A DNA stretch of 64,000 bases from Gymnodinialimonas sp. 57CJ19 (GCF_038396845.1 NZ_CP151587.1:1648001-1712000); one strand, 5' to 3'; shown: positions 24,876 to 34,457, counted from the stretch's first letter. Translations and numbers: made by a program. The notes: generated by a model not told the origin, from the letters alone.

Positions 24876-26436
24876 ATGGGCAACCGCAGCGCGCTTTAAC
24901 TCAGCATAGCCACAGCGGTGGCCATCGCGGGGGGATGCCTGCCGCTGGCCAGCGCCACGTTGGACCGCCCACCGCGCCCTGATGTCGCCACCTGTGTGGC
25001 CGCGCCAACCGCGCAATGCCTCACCGATGTGGGTATTGCTTTGGCCCTGCGCGGCCGTGACCCGTCGGCCTACGGGCACCAGGTCGACCTGCTCGCGGCG
25101 ATGGGGCGGTTTGATCAGGCCCTAACCCTGCGCGGCCGTCTGACCGGCAGCACCCCCGAGCCAACCGCGGCGGAGGTGGGCCGGAGCGTCGCCAGCCACC
25201 GCGTCACCCACGCCTTGGCCGCAGGCATGCCTCTGGCCGATGCCGTCGCGCAAACCCCGGGTGCTGACGGTGGCACGCTCTATATCAGCGCCCTGTCGCT
25301 GTTGGGCGGCAACCCCTATGGCACACCCCTGCCGCCCCGCCCGGATCCAACGCCCGAGGCGCTGGCGACAGTGGCTGACATGGCGGACACGATCATGCGC
25401 CTTGCCACGGCCGACCCGGCACAGCCGCGGATCTACCAGATGCTCTACGCGGCGGAACTGCACGCCCGTCTTGGCAACGCCGATGCGGTGGTTGACGTCC
25501 TCGCGGCCCTTCCGCCGACGGACACACCCCCCGTCACCCTCCCGACCGAGGTGATGGCCCTGATCGGCTCGGACCGCGCGTTGCGCCTGTTTCGCGCGGC
25601 AGGCGGTGGCGGCGATGCGCGCATCTTGTTGCGGGCGGCAGCAGTGGAACCTGACCCGGCCCGCGCGGCAGAGCACCTGCAAACCGCCTTTGCCGCCTTT
25701 GCCGAGGAACAGCCTTGGCCCGATCATAGGTGGATGGCGGCCACCACCCGCGCCGTCGCCGACCTTGGGCTGGCGGACGTGGCCCTGCAAATGGCCCGCG
25801 ATCTGGATACCAGCGCCCAAACGGACCCGGCCTTTTCAAGGCAGTTCGCGCATATCGCCGCCACGCAGGCCCTGATCGACGCGCAAGCGCCTGAGGCCGA
25901 GGTGCGCGCGGCCCTCGCGCGGGCCGAGGCCGGCATATCGCCGCGCTCTAGGCCGGGTAACGACGCCCGCCGCGCCTTGGCACAGCTGCGCGCCCGGCTT
26001 GGCGATGTCGCGGCGGCCACGCGGTGGCTGGATGGCATTGACCGACCCTCCCACGCCTGGGGGGCGATGTTTGGCCCCGATGTGCCCGACACGCGCCGCG
26101 ATGCCCTTCTGGAGGCCGCGCAATCCGACTTGTCGCCGGGGGGGGGCGTGCGTCTGCGCGCACAAGTGGCCGAGGAAACGTCGCGCTGTGCGCTCGGTCG
26201 CGGACGCCCCGTGGGCCTGCGCTTCGGCCCTTGATCTGGCCCTGGCCACCCCGCCTCGGGCTGTCCACGCGATGTGGCATTATCAGAACCTTCTGCGCGT
26301 GGCGTATCGACTGGGGGCCGAAGACGTCGAACGCCTTGTTCTGACCCACATGGCCGATGTCGCCTTCCGCGCCGGCTCTCCCCAGGATTTCATCGGGGCC
26401 GGGTTTCACTGGTCCGCCTCTGACCTGACCCCCTGA
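24876..26436 (+). pseudogene. Decayed gene for an exported helical-repeat protein (nonsense plus frameshift)
   Basis: From ATG 24876 the frame reads MGNRSAL, a TAA stop at 24897-24899, then, in the same frame, LSIATAVAIAGGCLPLASA, which is a convincing signal/lipoprotein-like leader. The frame then runs to a TGA at 26232-26234. About 70 further good residues (ALDLALATPPRAVHAMWHY to HWSASDLTP) continue in the +1 frame to 26436, so a frameshift lies around 26185-26215. A GTG at 24918 could restart translation but would cut the leader. The body is Ala-rich and helical, TPR-like (VDLLAAMGRFDQALTLRGRL). The family is not recognised. Two independent lesions favour a pseudogene, although sequencing errors are possible. 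Confidence 0.65.
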
Positions 26437-26552
26437 GTGTCCTGAGGTGTCCTGAGGCGCGAAGACGCCCAGAGCCACCGGGGGGCTGATCCCGGCCTGC
26501 CGCATCGCAAGGCCCCCAAAATATCCATGCTCAAAGAAGCGAAAAACGATAA

Positions 26553-26568
26553 ACTGTTTGCGAACAGT
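26553..26568. promoter_or_regulatory. Inverted repeat ACTGTT-N4-AACAGT upstream of selU
   Basis: A perfect 6-bp inverted repeat with a TGCG centre in an AT-rich patch (AAAAACGATAAACTG) about 85 bp upstream of selU, just before the shared 16-bp palindrome. It could be an operator or part of the promoter region. No known regulator site was matched. Confidence 0.35.
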
Positions 26569-26580
26569 ACCTTACAGGCC

Positions 26581-26596
26581 TGCTCAAGCTTGAGCA
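26581..26596. promoter_or_regulatory. 16-bp perfect palindrome TGCTCAAGCTTGAGCA, copy 1 (upstream of selU)
   Basis: Identical to the sequence at 56396-56411. It ends 57 bp before the selU start; the second copy ends 67 bp before the HlyU-family gene start. Conservation of all 16 bases at similar positions in two unrelated leaders suggests a binding site of one regulator or a shared RNA hairpin. Confidence 0.55.
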
Positions 26597-26653
26597 GCCC
26601 CGCCAAAGGCGCCCCGCTTTGACCCCGCCCCCATTCTCCCCTAAGCCCCCTTC

Positions 26654-27700
26654 ATGGCCTATTCCCTGACAGATCTCCCCACCCTCCAGTCCGAGGGCTT
26701 CGATACCATCATCGACGTGCGCACCCCTGCGGAGTTTGCCGAGGATCACGTCCCCGGCGCGGTCAACATGCCCGTGCTGTCCAACGAAGAACGCGCGGAA
26801 GTGGGCACGATCTACGTGCAGGAAAGCCCGTTCAAGGCCCGCAAGATCGGCGCCACACGCGTGGCCCGAAACGCGGCGAATGCGATCGAGGAACACCTCC
26901 TCCACAAAGAAGGCGGCTGGCGACCGCTGGTGTATTGCTGGCGTGGCGGGCAACGCTCGGGCAGTTTCACCACGATCCTGCAACAAATCGGCTGGCGGGC
27001 GCAGGTGCTGGAAGGCGGTTACCAAAGCTGGCGCCGCCACGTGGTCGCTCAACTCTATGACGCAACCTTGCCCTTCAAAGTGATCCGGCTCGATGGCTAC
27101 ACGGGCACCGCCAAGACCGAGCTTCTCGGCCGCGTCGCCCGCCTCGGGGGGCAAGTGCTGGACCTCGAAGGCCTAGCCAAACATCGCGGCTCCATCCTCG
27201 GCGATATCGACGGCGTCCAACCTGCCCAAAAGGGATTTGAAACGGCCCTTCTCGAAACCCTCACATCCCTCGACCCCGCCAAACCCCTCCTGATCGAGGC
27301 CGAGTCCGCCCGCATCGGCACCGTCCGCCTGCCACCCGCGCTTTGGAACGCCATGAAGGACAGCCCCCGGATCGAGGTCGAGGCCGCTCCCCACCACCGC
27401 GCCCGCTTCTTGGCCACGGCGTACAAGGACCTCTCCGCCGACGCGCCGGCCCTGACGACCCGCCTCAACCACCTCCGCCCCCTCGCGGGTCACGCAACGG
27501 TGGAAAAATGGCTCTCCCTCCTCGACGCCAACCAGAACGAAGCCCTCGCCCACGCCCTGATCGCCGAGCATTATGATCCCGCCTACGCCCGTCTGATCCG
27601 CTCCAAAACTGCGCCGCCCATTGCCACCATCGACGCAGGCGACCTCTCGGACCGGGCACTCAACGCCGCCGCCGCGCAGATCGCTCACCTGTTGACCTGA
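26654..27700 (+). CDS. selU: tRNA 2-selenouridine synthase
   Basis: 348 residues (also called mnmH/ybbB). N-terminal rhodanese domain with IIDVRTPAEFAEDHVPGA and the catalytic Cys95 in VYCWRGGQRSGSF. A C-terminal P-loop domain follows, with GYTGTAKT at residues 148-155, in which the usual second Gly before Lys is Ala. It replaces sulfur by selenium at the wobble 2-thiouridine of tRNAs via a geranylated intermediate, using selenophosphate from SelD, encoded in this window at 45.8 kb. The gene stands alone, preceded by a decayed gene and two palindromes and followed by a hairpin repeat. Confidence 0.9.
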   Translation: MAYSLTDLPTLQSEGFDTIIDVRTPAEFAEDHVPGAVNMPVLSNEERAEVGTIYVQESPFKARKIGATRVARNAANAIEEHLLHKEGGWRPLVYCWRGGQRSGSFTTILQQIGWRAQVLEGGYQSWRRHVVAQLYDATLPFKVIRLDGYTGTAKTELLGRVARLGGQVLDLEGLAKHRGSILGDIDGVQPAQKGFETALLETLTSLDPAKPLLIEAESARIGTVRLPPALWNAMKDSPRIEVEAAPHHRARFLATAYKDLSADAPALTTRLNHLRPLAGHATVEKWLSLLDANQNEALAHALIAEHYDPAYARLIRSKTAPPIATIDAGDLSDRALNAAAAQIAHLLT

Positions 27701-27738
27701 CCCCCTCCTTCATCTTTTCAAAAATATCGCGGGGGTAA

Positions 27739-27773
27739 GCGCATCTCCGGATGCGCCAAGGGGGCTGGCCCCC
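27739..27773. repeat. Double-hairpin intergenic repeat, copy 1
   Basis: Stem GCGCATC/GATGCGC (27739-27745 and 27750-27756), then stem GGGGGC/GCCCCC (27760-27773). The same two stems in the same order occur at 43478-43513. It sits in the selU-valS spacer (217 bp), where it may end the selU message. The rest of that spacer is C/T-rich with no recognisable gene. Confidence 0.6.
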
Positions 27774-27917
27774 TGCCTCGCGCCGTTACCTAAATCGATC
27801 TACCATTGATCTACCGCACCCGCCCCGCCAGACGCCGTCAACTCTCCCCCAATCCCCCCTTCACACCTCCCGCTCCATCGGCTACCCCACCCGTTAAGTG
27901 AACAAAGGGTGAGACCC

Positions 27918-30833
27918 ATGGAAAAGACCTTCAACGCCGCCGAAGCCGAAGCCCGTATCTACGCCAAATGGGACGACGCCGGTGCCTTCAAAGCCGGTGC
28001 CAACGCCAAGCCGGGGGCCGAGCCCTTCTCCATCATGATCCCGCCGCCCAACGTTACGGGCGTCCTCCACGTGGGCCATGCTTTCAACAACACGCTTCAA
28101 GACGTTCTCACCCGCTGGCATCGGATGCGCGGTTTCGACACGCTCTGGCAGCCCGGCACCGACCATGCGGGCATCGCCACCCAGATGGTGGTAGAGCGCG
28201 AGCTGGCGAAAGAGGGCATTGCCCGCAAGGACCTGTCCCGAGAAGAATTTCTCGCCCACGTTTGGGCGTGGAAGGCCAAATCCGGCGGCACCATTCGCGA
28301 ACAACTCAAGCGTCTTGGCGCGTCGTGTGATTGGTCGCGCGAAGCCTTCACCATGTCTGGCGCGCCCGGCGCACCCGAGGGCGAAGACGGCAATTTCCAC
28401 GACGCAGTGATCAAGGTCTTCGTGGAGATGTACAACAAGGGCTACATCTACCGCGGGAAACGCCTGGTGAACTGGGACCCGCATTTCGAGACGGCAATCA
28501 GTGACTTGGAGGTCGAAAACATCGACCAACCCGGCCACATGTGGCACTTTAAGTACCCCCTCGCGAATGGCGCGACTTACCGATATTTGGAAAAAGGTGA
28601 AGATGGGGAGATCCTCATCGACGAGGAGCGCGATTACATCTCCATCGCCACAACCCGTCCTGAAACCATGCTCGGTGACGGTGCCGTTGCGGTTCATCCC
28701 GATGATGAACGCTATAAGGCCATCATCGGCCAACTTTGCGAGATCCCCGTCGGTCCCAAGGAACACCGCCGCCTGATCCCGATCATCACCGATGAATATC
28801 CCGATCCGGCCTTTGGCTCCGGCGCGGTGAAGATCACCGGCGCCCACGACATGAACGACTATGGCGTCGCCAAGCGCAATGGCATCCCCTGCTACCGCTT
28901 GATGGACACCCGTGCGCACCTGCGCGATGACGGCGCACCCTATGCCGAAGCTGCTGCCATCGCGCAGTCCGTTGCCAACGGCGAGACGACCCTTGGCGAA
29001 ATGGAGGTCGATGCCCTTAACCTCGTCCCCGACCACCTGCGCGGGTTGGACCGGTTCGAGGCCCGCAAACGTGTGGTTGATGAAATCACCGCAGAGGGCC
29101 TCGCCGTCATGTGCGCCGCCGATGACCCTCGCTTGGGCTTGAAACCGAAGAAGAAAAGCGGCGAGGACGCGGAAGCGGAGGAGCCGTCGGAGGTTCCACT
29201 GGTCGAAGCGAAACCGATCACCCAGCCGTTCGGCGACCGCTCCAAGGTCATCATCGAACCGATGCTGACCGACCAATGGTTCGTGGACACCGCCAAAATC
29301 GTTGAGCCTGCCCTGGACGCCGTCCGATCTGGCCGCACGAAAATCCTGCCGGAACAGCACCGTAAGGTGTATTTCCACTGGCTGGAAAACATCGAGCCTT
29401 GGACGATTTCCCGCCAGTTGTGGTGGGGCCACCAGATCCCGGTTTGGTATGATGAGGACGGTAACCAATATTGCGCCGCCACTGAGGACGACGCCGTCGC
29501 ACAAGCGGGCGGCAAGGCGCTTACCCGCGACCCCGACGTCCTCGACACCTGGTTCTCTTCCGGTCTCTGGCCCATCGGCACCCTCGGCTGGCCGGAGCAG
29601 ACTCCGGAGTTGGAAAAATACTTCCCCACTTCAACCCTCGTTTCGGGCTTCGATATCATCTTCTTCTGGGTTGCCCGGATGATGATGATGCAATTGGCCG
29701 TTGTGGACGACATCCCCTTCCGGGACGTCTACGTCCATGCCCTCGTCCGCGACGAGAAGGGCCGCAAGATGTCGAAATCCATCGGCAACGTCCTCGACCC
29801 GTTGGAGCTGATCGACGAATACGGTGCAGACGCTCTGCGGTTCACGCTGACTGCCATGGCCGCCATGGGGCGCGACCTGAAGCTCAGCACCGACCGCATC
29901 CAAGGCTACCGAAACTTCGGCACCAAGCTGTGGAACGCCGCGCGGTTTGCCGAGATGAACGAATGTAAACCCGACGCGGATTTCGACCCCACGACCCCGA
30001 CCCAAACCGTGAACAAGTGGATCGTGACCGAAACGGCCAAGGCCCGCATCGCCCATGACGAGGCGCTGGCCAACTACCGTTTCAACGATGCGGCAAGCGG
30101 TCTGTACCAGTTCGTCTGGGGCAAGGTCTGCGACTGGTATCTGGAATTTGCCAAGCCACTTTTCGCGTCCGGCGACGACGCGGTGATCGCGGAAACCCGC
30201 GCCACGATGGCTTGGGTCATCGACCAATGCTTGATCCTTCTGCACCCCACCATGCCCTTCATCACCGAAGAGCTGTGGGGCGAAATCACCCCCCGCGACA
30301 CCATGTTGGTTCACACGGATTGGCCGACATATGGCGAAGACCTGATCGACGATGCCTCCGAGCGGGAGATGTCCTGGGTTATCAACCTGATCGAGTCGAT
30401 CCGCTCTGCGCGTCAGCAAATGCACGTGCCTGCGGGCCTCAAGGTGCAACTGTTGCAGAGTGATCTGGATGCTGCGGGTCAGACTGCCTTCGGCAACAAC
30501 GCGGCGATGATCCAACGCCTCGCGCGCCTGTCCGAGGTCACACCAACCGATGCCTTCCCCAAGGGCACCGTTACCATCGCGGTAGACGGTGGCACCTTCG
30601 GGATGCCGATCGCCGATATCATCGACGTGGACGAGGAAAAAGCGCGGCTTGAGAAGACCCTTGGCAAACTCGCCAAGGAGTTGGGTGGCCTTCGCGGGCG
30701 CCTGAATAACCCCAAGTTCGCGCAAAGCGCCCCGGCAGAGGTGGTCGAGGAAACCAAAGCCAACCTCGCCGCCCGGGAAGAGGAAGAAGCCCGCTTGAAG
30801 CAAGCCCTCGCCCGGTTGGCCGAGGTGGCGTAA
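27918..30833 (+). CDS. valS: Valyl-tRNA synthetase
   Basis: 971 residues from ATG 27918 (AAGGGTGAG upstream). Class I signature HVGH at residues 51-54 within [14 protein letters not shown], an editing CP1 domain in the middle ([15 protein letters not shown]), KMSKS loop in [14 protein letters not shown], an anticodon-binding region, and a C-terminal coiled coil ([17 protein letters not shown]). It charges tRNA-Val. A charged insertion ([16 protein letters not shown]) interrupts the middle, a common alphaproteobacterial feature. Confidence 0.97.
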   Translation: MEKTFNAAEAEARIYAKWDDAGAFKAGANAKPGAEPFSIMIPPPNVTGVLHVGHAFNNTLQDVLTRWHRMRGFDTLWQPGTDHAGIATQMVVERELAKEGIARKDLSREEFLAHVWAWKAKSGGTIREQLKRLGASCDWSREAFTMSGAPGAPEGEDGNFHDAVIKVFVEMYNKGYIYRGKRLVNWDPHFETAISDLEVENIDQPGHMWHFKYPLANGATYRYLEKGEDGEILIDEERDYISIATTRPETMLGDGAVAVHPDDERYKAIIGQLCEIPVGPKEHRRLIPIITDEYPDPAFGSGAVKITGAHDMNDYGVAKRNGIPCYRLMDTRAHLRDDGAPYAEAAAIAQSVANGETTLGEMEVDALNLVPDHLRGLDRFEARKRVVDEITAEGLAVMCAADDPRLGLKPKKKSGEDAEAEEPSEVPLVEAKPITQPFGDRSKVIIEPMLTDQWFVDTAKIVEPALDAVRSGRTKILPEQHRKVYFHWLENIEPWTISRQLWWGHQIPVWYDEDGNQYCAATEDDAVAQAGGKALTRDPDVLDTWFSSGLWPIGTLGWPEQTPELEKYFPTSTLVSGFDIIFFWVARMMMMQLAVVDDIPFRDVYVHALVRDEKGRKMSKSIGNVLDPLELIDEYGADALRFTLTAMAAMGRDLKLSTDRIQGYRNFGTKLWNAARFAEMNECKPDADFDPTTPTQTVNKWIVTETAKARIAHDEALANYRFNDAASGLYQFVWGKVCDWYLEFAKPLFASGDDAVIAETRATMAWVIDQCLILLHPTMPFITEELWGEITPRDTMLVHTDWPTYGEDLIDDASEREMSWVINLIESIRSARQQMHVPAGLKVQLLQSDLDAAGQTAFGNNAAMIQRLARLSEVTPTDAFPKGTVTIAVDGGTFGMPIADIIDVDEEKARLEKTLGKLAKELGGLRGRLNNPKFAQSAPAEVVEETKANLAAREEEEARLKQALARLAEVA

Positions 30834-30838
30834 CGATC

Positions 30839-31123
30839 ATGATGGCCACACTCCGGCACTGGGGGAGGCGCGCCTTTGGCATCTTCCTCTGCGTCGGGTG
30901 TTGGCTGATCGCCATGGGGTTGTTCAGTCTGGGGCAGGGGTGGTTTGTCGACACTTTTGGCATTCACGACATAGGCGACTTGGTCTTGCACGCGATTGTG
31001 CGGGTTCTGGGGGCGACTGGCGGTGCGATTTTCTTCGCGATTGCCGGCACCTTCGCCCTGTGGCTGTTTCTTGTGGCGGCCCCGGCGGAGGAGGGCGACG
31101 GGGCTGATCGCCCGCGTTCCTGA
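30839..31123 (+). CDS. Small membrane protein of unknown function
   Basis: 94 residues starting 5 bp after the valS stop, at ATG ATG. Two hydrophobic segments are visible: AFGIFLCVGCWLIAMGLF, and AIFFAIAGTFALWLFLVAA near the C-terminus, with a short polar tail. It probably lies in the inner membrane and is co-transcribed with valS. No family recognised. Confidence 0.65.
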   Translation: MMATLRHWGRRAFGIFLCVGCWLIAMGLFSLGQGWFVDTFGIHDIGDLVLHAIVRVLGATGGAIFFAIAGTFALWLFLVAAPAEEGDGADRPRS

Positions 31124-31257
31124 AGCGGCCGAGCCTTCTTTGCGCAAGACGTTGGCCTGTAGGAAAACCTCCATACGGAATACCTCCATTGAGGCGAATC
31201 CGGCGTTTCGTCCATGATGAGGGCATTGATACCCCTTCACGAATTGGACCCCAAATC

Positions 31258-31755
31258 ATGCGTACCCTGAAAGCTCTCGCCCTTGCTGCCACCGCAGCCC
31301 TTTCCCTGACATCCACAACCTCCACGGCCTCTGCCGATGGGTACACCTCTTACGGCAATGGTGGCGCGGTCCAGACGTGGTACGCGCCGGGTACGGGCTA
31401 TGGCCCTGTTAACGTGAATTACCACGGTCAGGGCCACGGCAATGGCTACGGCAACGGTCATGGCAATGGCTACGGGCAGCAAGGCGGTCACGGTGGCGGC
31501 TACAACGACGGACACGGCCCCGACTACTACCGTGTGCACGGCGTGGCGTCCCACGATCACCTGAACGTTCGTCACGGGCCCGGTGTTCGCAACCACGTGG
31601 TCTACCACTTGCCCTATAATGCCCGTGCCATTCAGGTCGGCCATTGTGCACAGATCTCGACCTCTCGAGGGCCAGCGACTTGGTGCACCGTCACCTGGAA
31701 CGGCCACCCGCGCGGTTGGGTCAACGCCCGCTACCTGGCCGAGGATCACTACTAA
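31258..31755 (+). CDS. Exported SH3-domain protein with Gly/Asn/His-rich repeats
   Basis: 165 residues from ATG 31258, giving a signal peptide (KALALAATAALSLTSTTSTASA). The middle is low complexity, with GHGNGYGNG-type units at about residues 58-85, rich in His and possibly metal binding. The C-terminal half is a bacterial SH3 type 3 domain: HDHLNVRHGPGVRNHVVYHLPYN, a Cys pair (GHCAQ, TWCTV) that may form a disulfide, and RGWVNARYLAEDHY at the end. A role in the periplasm or cell wall is likely. The Shine-Dalgarno is weak. Confidence 0.78.
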   Translation: MRTLKALALAATAALSLTSTTSTASADGYTSYGNGGAVQTWYAPGTGYGPVNVNYHGQGHGNGYGNGHGNGYGQQGGHGGGYNDGHGPDYYRVHGVASHDHLNVRHGPGVRNHVVYHLPYNARAIQVGHCAQISTSRGPATWCTVTWNGHPRGWVNARYLAEDHY

Positions 31756-31780
31756 ACACACCCTTTGCGGCTGCGGCTGC

Positions 31781-31834
31781 GGCACGTCACTTAAACACTG
31801 CGTCTAAGGCACGTCTCTTTAACACTGCGCCTAC
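31781..31834. repeat. Tandem 27-bp imperfect repeat (two units)
   Basis: Two adjacent 27-bp units, both starting GGCACGTC and containing AACACTGCG; a third partial start (GGCACA) follows, and CTGCGG triplets precede. They differ at a few positions. The block fills the gap between the SH3 gene and the convergent Tat-signal micro-ORF, whose stop codon lies in the second unit. Confidence 0.55.
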
Positions 31835-31998
31835 GGCACAAGCCTGTCGATGGCGCGCATCATCCCCAAGCTCTTGTCATAGACAAGCGTCAGCACGCGT
31901 CGGCCCCCGCCAGCGCGTGCTGCAAGCGTAGGAGCAAGCCGCGCCGCCGTCGTCGCGGCGGCGCTGATCACAAGAAATTGGCGTCGAGTTTGTTTCAT
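31831..31998 (-). CDS. Tat-signal micro-protein, 55 residues
   Basis: The ATG at 31998 opens a 55-residue frame, MKQTRRQFLVISAAA..., with a textbook twin-arginine signal (TRRQFLVIS, then an Ala-rich stretch to LAARA). Only ~25 residues remain after the leader (GGGRRVLTLVYDKSLGMMR...). It is divergent from the aminotransferase gene (63 bp between starts). The frame is open much further upstream across that gene, but the leader shows where it really begins. It may be a genuine small exported protein or the remnant of a longer one. Confidence 0.6.
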   Translation of the reverse strand: MKQTRRQFLVISAAATTAARLAPTLAARAGGGRRVLTLVYDKSLGMMRAIDRLVP

Positions 31999-32061
31999 GG
32001 CGGGCACTATGGGCCAACGATCCCCTTGCAGGGCGGGGAAAAATCCGCGAACGCTGACGCT

Positions 32062-33153
32062 ATGACTGATCCTCGCTATACCGCCCTCGTTCAATCCCTG
32101 CCCGCCACCGTCCCCTTTGTGGGCCCTGAAACGCAGGAACGAGCCATGAGCGCATCGTTCAAGGCGCGTCTTGGCGCCAACGAGAGCGTTTTTGGCCCGT
32201 CGCCCCTTGCGTTGCAGGCCATTGCGCAAGCTGCCTCGGGCGCTTGGATGTATGGCGATCCAGAGGTTCATGACCTGCGCCACGCCCTTGCGGCCCATCA
32301 CGGCATAGCGCCCGGAAACCTGATCGTGGGGGAGGGGATCGACGGCCTTCTCGGCTACCTTGTGCGGCTTTTTGTGGGGGCGGGCGACGCGGTCGTGACG
32401 TCGGACGGCGCCTATCCCACGTTCAACTATCACGTCGCGGGCTTTGGTGGGGTGCTGCACAAAGTGCCCTACAAAGATGACCGCGAAGACCCAGACGCGT
32501 TGATCGCGAAAGCCCGGGAAGTTGACGCAAAGCTGATTTATTTCGCCAACCCCGATAACCCCATGGGCACTTGGCATTCCGCAGAAGCGGTCCAACGGAT
32601 GATCGACACCCTGCCCGAAGGCTGTGTTCTGGCGCTGGATGAAGCCTATGCAGATACCGCCCCCGAGGGCGCAATTCCTCCGCTGGACGTAACGCACCCT
32701 CGGGTGATCCGTTTCCGTACGTTCTCAAAGGCTTACGGGCTTGCGGGGATGCGCGTGGGTTACGGCATCGCAGCGTCGGATTTCATCACGTCCTTCGCCA
32801 AGATCCGCAACCATTTCGGCATGGGGCGGGTGGCGCAAGCGGCGGCTTTGGCGGCGTTAGAGGATCAGGCATACCTTCAAGCCACAGTCGAAAAGATCGC
32901 CGCCGCCCGTGACAGGATCAGTGATATCGCGCGGACCAATGGCCTGACACCCCTGACGTCCGCCACCAATTTCGTGACGATTGATTGCGGCAAAGACGGA
33001 GACTATGCCCGTACCGTTGTGGCGGCGCTTATCGCGCAAGGCGTGTTCGTGCGGATGCCGTTTGTGGCCCCGCAAGATCGCTGCATCCGGGTGTCTTGCG
33101 CCCCGGACACAGCGCTGGCGATCTTTGCGGAGGCATTGCCGAAGGCGCTCTAG
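32062..33153 (+). CDS. PLP-dependent aminotransferase, histidinol-phosphate aminotransferase-like
   Basis: 363 residues from ATG 32062. Fold-type I: LGANESVFGPSPLALQAI near the N-terminus, YGDPEVHDLRHALA, the YFANPDNPMGTW Asn motif, LALDEAYADTAPE, and the PLP lysine in FRTFSKAYGLAGMRVGY. This resembles HisC, but there is no his operon here, so an aromatic or other amino-acid substrate is equally possible. It is convergent with the next aminotransferase (overlap of 4 bp at the 3' ends). Confidence 0.85.
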   Translation: MTDPRYTALVQSLPATVPFVGPETQERAMSASFKARLGANESVFGPSPLALQAIAQAASGAWMYGDPEVHDLRHALAAHHGIAPGNLIVGEGIDGLLGYLVRLFVGAGDAVVTSDGAYPTFNYHVAGFGGVLHKVPYKDDREDPDALIAKAREVDAKLIYFANPDNPMGTWHSAEAVQRMIDTLPEGCVLALDEAYADTAPEGAIPPLDVTHPRVIRFRTFSKAYGLAGMRVGYGIAASDFITSFAKIRNHFGMGRVAQAAALAALEDQAYLQATVEKIAAARDRISDIARTNGLTPLTSATNFVTIDCGKDGDYARTVVAALIAQGVFVRMPFVAPQDRCIRVSCAPDTALAIFAEALPKAL

Positions 33154-34340
33154 GCGGCCTCGGCGATCACCTTCATCGCGGCTTCCAGCCCGGTGGGGCC
33201 GTGGGGGATTTGCAGCGCGGTCATGCCCGCTTGCAGGCCCGCCAAGACGCCCAAAACCATCTGCGCACTCACGTGGCCCATGTGGCCGATCCGCAGATAA
33301 TCCTCGGGCGTATCGACGTTATCCAACGGAATGCCGAGGGTCACGCCATAGGATTTTTCCATCCATTCCCGTAGTTTAAGCCCGTTGCCGGGGCCGAAGT
33401 TCACCAGCGTCACCGCGTGAGAGCGTTTTTCATGCTCGGTGATATTGGCCCGCACAGGGCCCGCTTGGCCCCAAACTTCCAGCGCCGCCCAAATTGCTTC
33501 GGCCAGAACCTTGTGACGGTTCCAGACGGCCTCGACCCCCTCTTCATGGACGATCATGTCCAAGGCGGTGCGCAGCCCGTAAAGGTGGTGGGTCGGGGCG
33601 GTGCCAAGGAAGTATTCGTAGAAATAATCGGGCTCGATCCGGCCGCGCCAATCCCAATAGGGCGTGACCAGATCGGCCGTTTCCCGCGCCGCGTCGGCAC
33701 GGTCGTTGAAGTAGACGAAAGCCATGCCGGGCGGTGTCATCAGCCCTTTCTGAGAAGCGGCGATCATCACGTCCACGCCCCAGTCATCCATATGGAATTC
33801 ATCACACCCAAGGCTCGCGATGTTGTCACAGAGCAGCAGCGCGGGGTGGTCCGCCGCGTCCAGCACCTCGCGTAGGCCCAACACGTCGTTCTTGACCGAG
33901 GTAGAGGTATCGACCTGCGTGACAAGAATGCCCTTGATCAGGTGATCGGGATCATCCGCCAAGACGCTCGCCACAGTGGGCAGGTCGACGTCCGTGTCAT
34001 CGCCGAAATTCACCACCTGCGTTTCGATGCCCAATTTTTGGGCCATGTCGCCCCAACCGGTGCCAAAGCGTCCCGTGCCCAGGACCAGGACCCGATCCCC
34101 GCGAGAAAAGGTGTTCACCAAGGCCGCTTCCCACACCCCGTGGCCGTTACAAATGTACATGGCGACGTTGTGCTTGGTCTTTGCCACGGCCTTCAGATCG
34201 GGCACGATGGTGGCGACCATATCGGGCAGTTGGCCCGTGTAAATGTTGGGCGCGGCGCGATGCATCGCTTGCAAAACGCGGTCTGGCATGACCGAAGGAC
34301 CGGGGATGGCAAGGTAGTGGCGGCCGTTGGCAAGGGTCAT
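33150..34340 (-). CDS. Alanine/serine-glyoxylate aminotransferase family protein
   Basis: 396 residues. It starts with LAIPGPSVMPDRVLQAM, has GTGRFGTGWGDMA, the Asp motif LLLCDNIASLGCDEF, and the PLP lysine in AASQKGLMTPPGMAFVYF. These are hallmarks of the AGXT/serine-glyoxylate/ureidoglycine-glyoxylate class V group. It would transfer an amino group to glyoxylate; the donor is uncertain. It is divergent from ygfZ, with a palindrome in the 117-bp spacer. Confidence 0.83.
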   Translation of the reverse strand: MTLANGRHYLAIPGPSVMPDRVLQAMHRAAPNIYTGQLPDMVATIVPDLKAVAKTKHNVAMYICNGHGVWEAALVNTFSRGDRVLVLGTGRFGTGWGDMAQKLGIETQVVNFGDDTDVDLPTVASVLADDPDHLIKGILVTQVDTSTSVKNDVLGLREVLDAADHPALLLCDNIASLGCDEFHMDDWGVDVMIAASQKGLMTPPGMAFVYFNDRADAARETADLVTPYWDWRGRIEPDYFYEYFLGTAPTHHLYGLRTALDMIVHEEGVEAVWNRHKVLAEAIWAALEVWGQAGPVRANITEHEKRSHAVTLVNFGPGNGLKLREWMEKSYGVTLGIPLDNVDTPEDYLRIGHMGHVSAQMVLGVLAGLQAGMTALQIPHGPTGLEAAMKVIAEAA

Positions 34341-34430
34341 GGAAAGCTCCGGATTTCTGGTGGTGAGACAGGCGTATCCCGCGCCCTTGGGTCGGTCAAT
34401 GTTGCGCAGCAGCCGCGCGATGATTAGCTG

Positions 34431-34445
34431 TGATATCAGATATCA
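34431..34445. promoter_or_regulatory. 15-bp palindrome TGATATC-A-GATATCA
   Basis: A perfect inverted repeat in the spacer between the divergent class V aminotransferase and ygfZ, 12 bp before the ygfZ start and next to its Shine-Dalgarno (GGAGG). TGATATCA-type sites are typical of dimeric regulators; no regulator is encoded nearby. Confidence 0.5.
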
Positions 34446-34457
34446 ACGGAGGCGAAT

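Noticed and set aside
26138..26146. Nine-G run as the frameshift site of the decayed gene
   Set aside because: The residues coded after the run in the original frame still look like real protein for ~15 codons, so the shift more likely lies downstream.
26581..26596. Palindrome as a SoxR box
   Set aside because: Half-sites CTCAAG/CTTGAG resemble SoxR DNA, but SoxR boxes have a 4-bp longer centre; here the halves abut.
27894..29504. 536-residue open frame antisense to valS
   Set aside because: Shadow of the synthetase gene; no motifs and no ribosome site.
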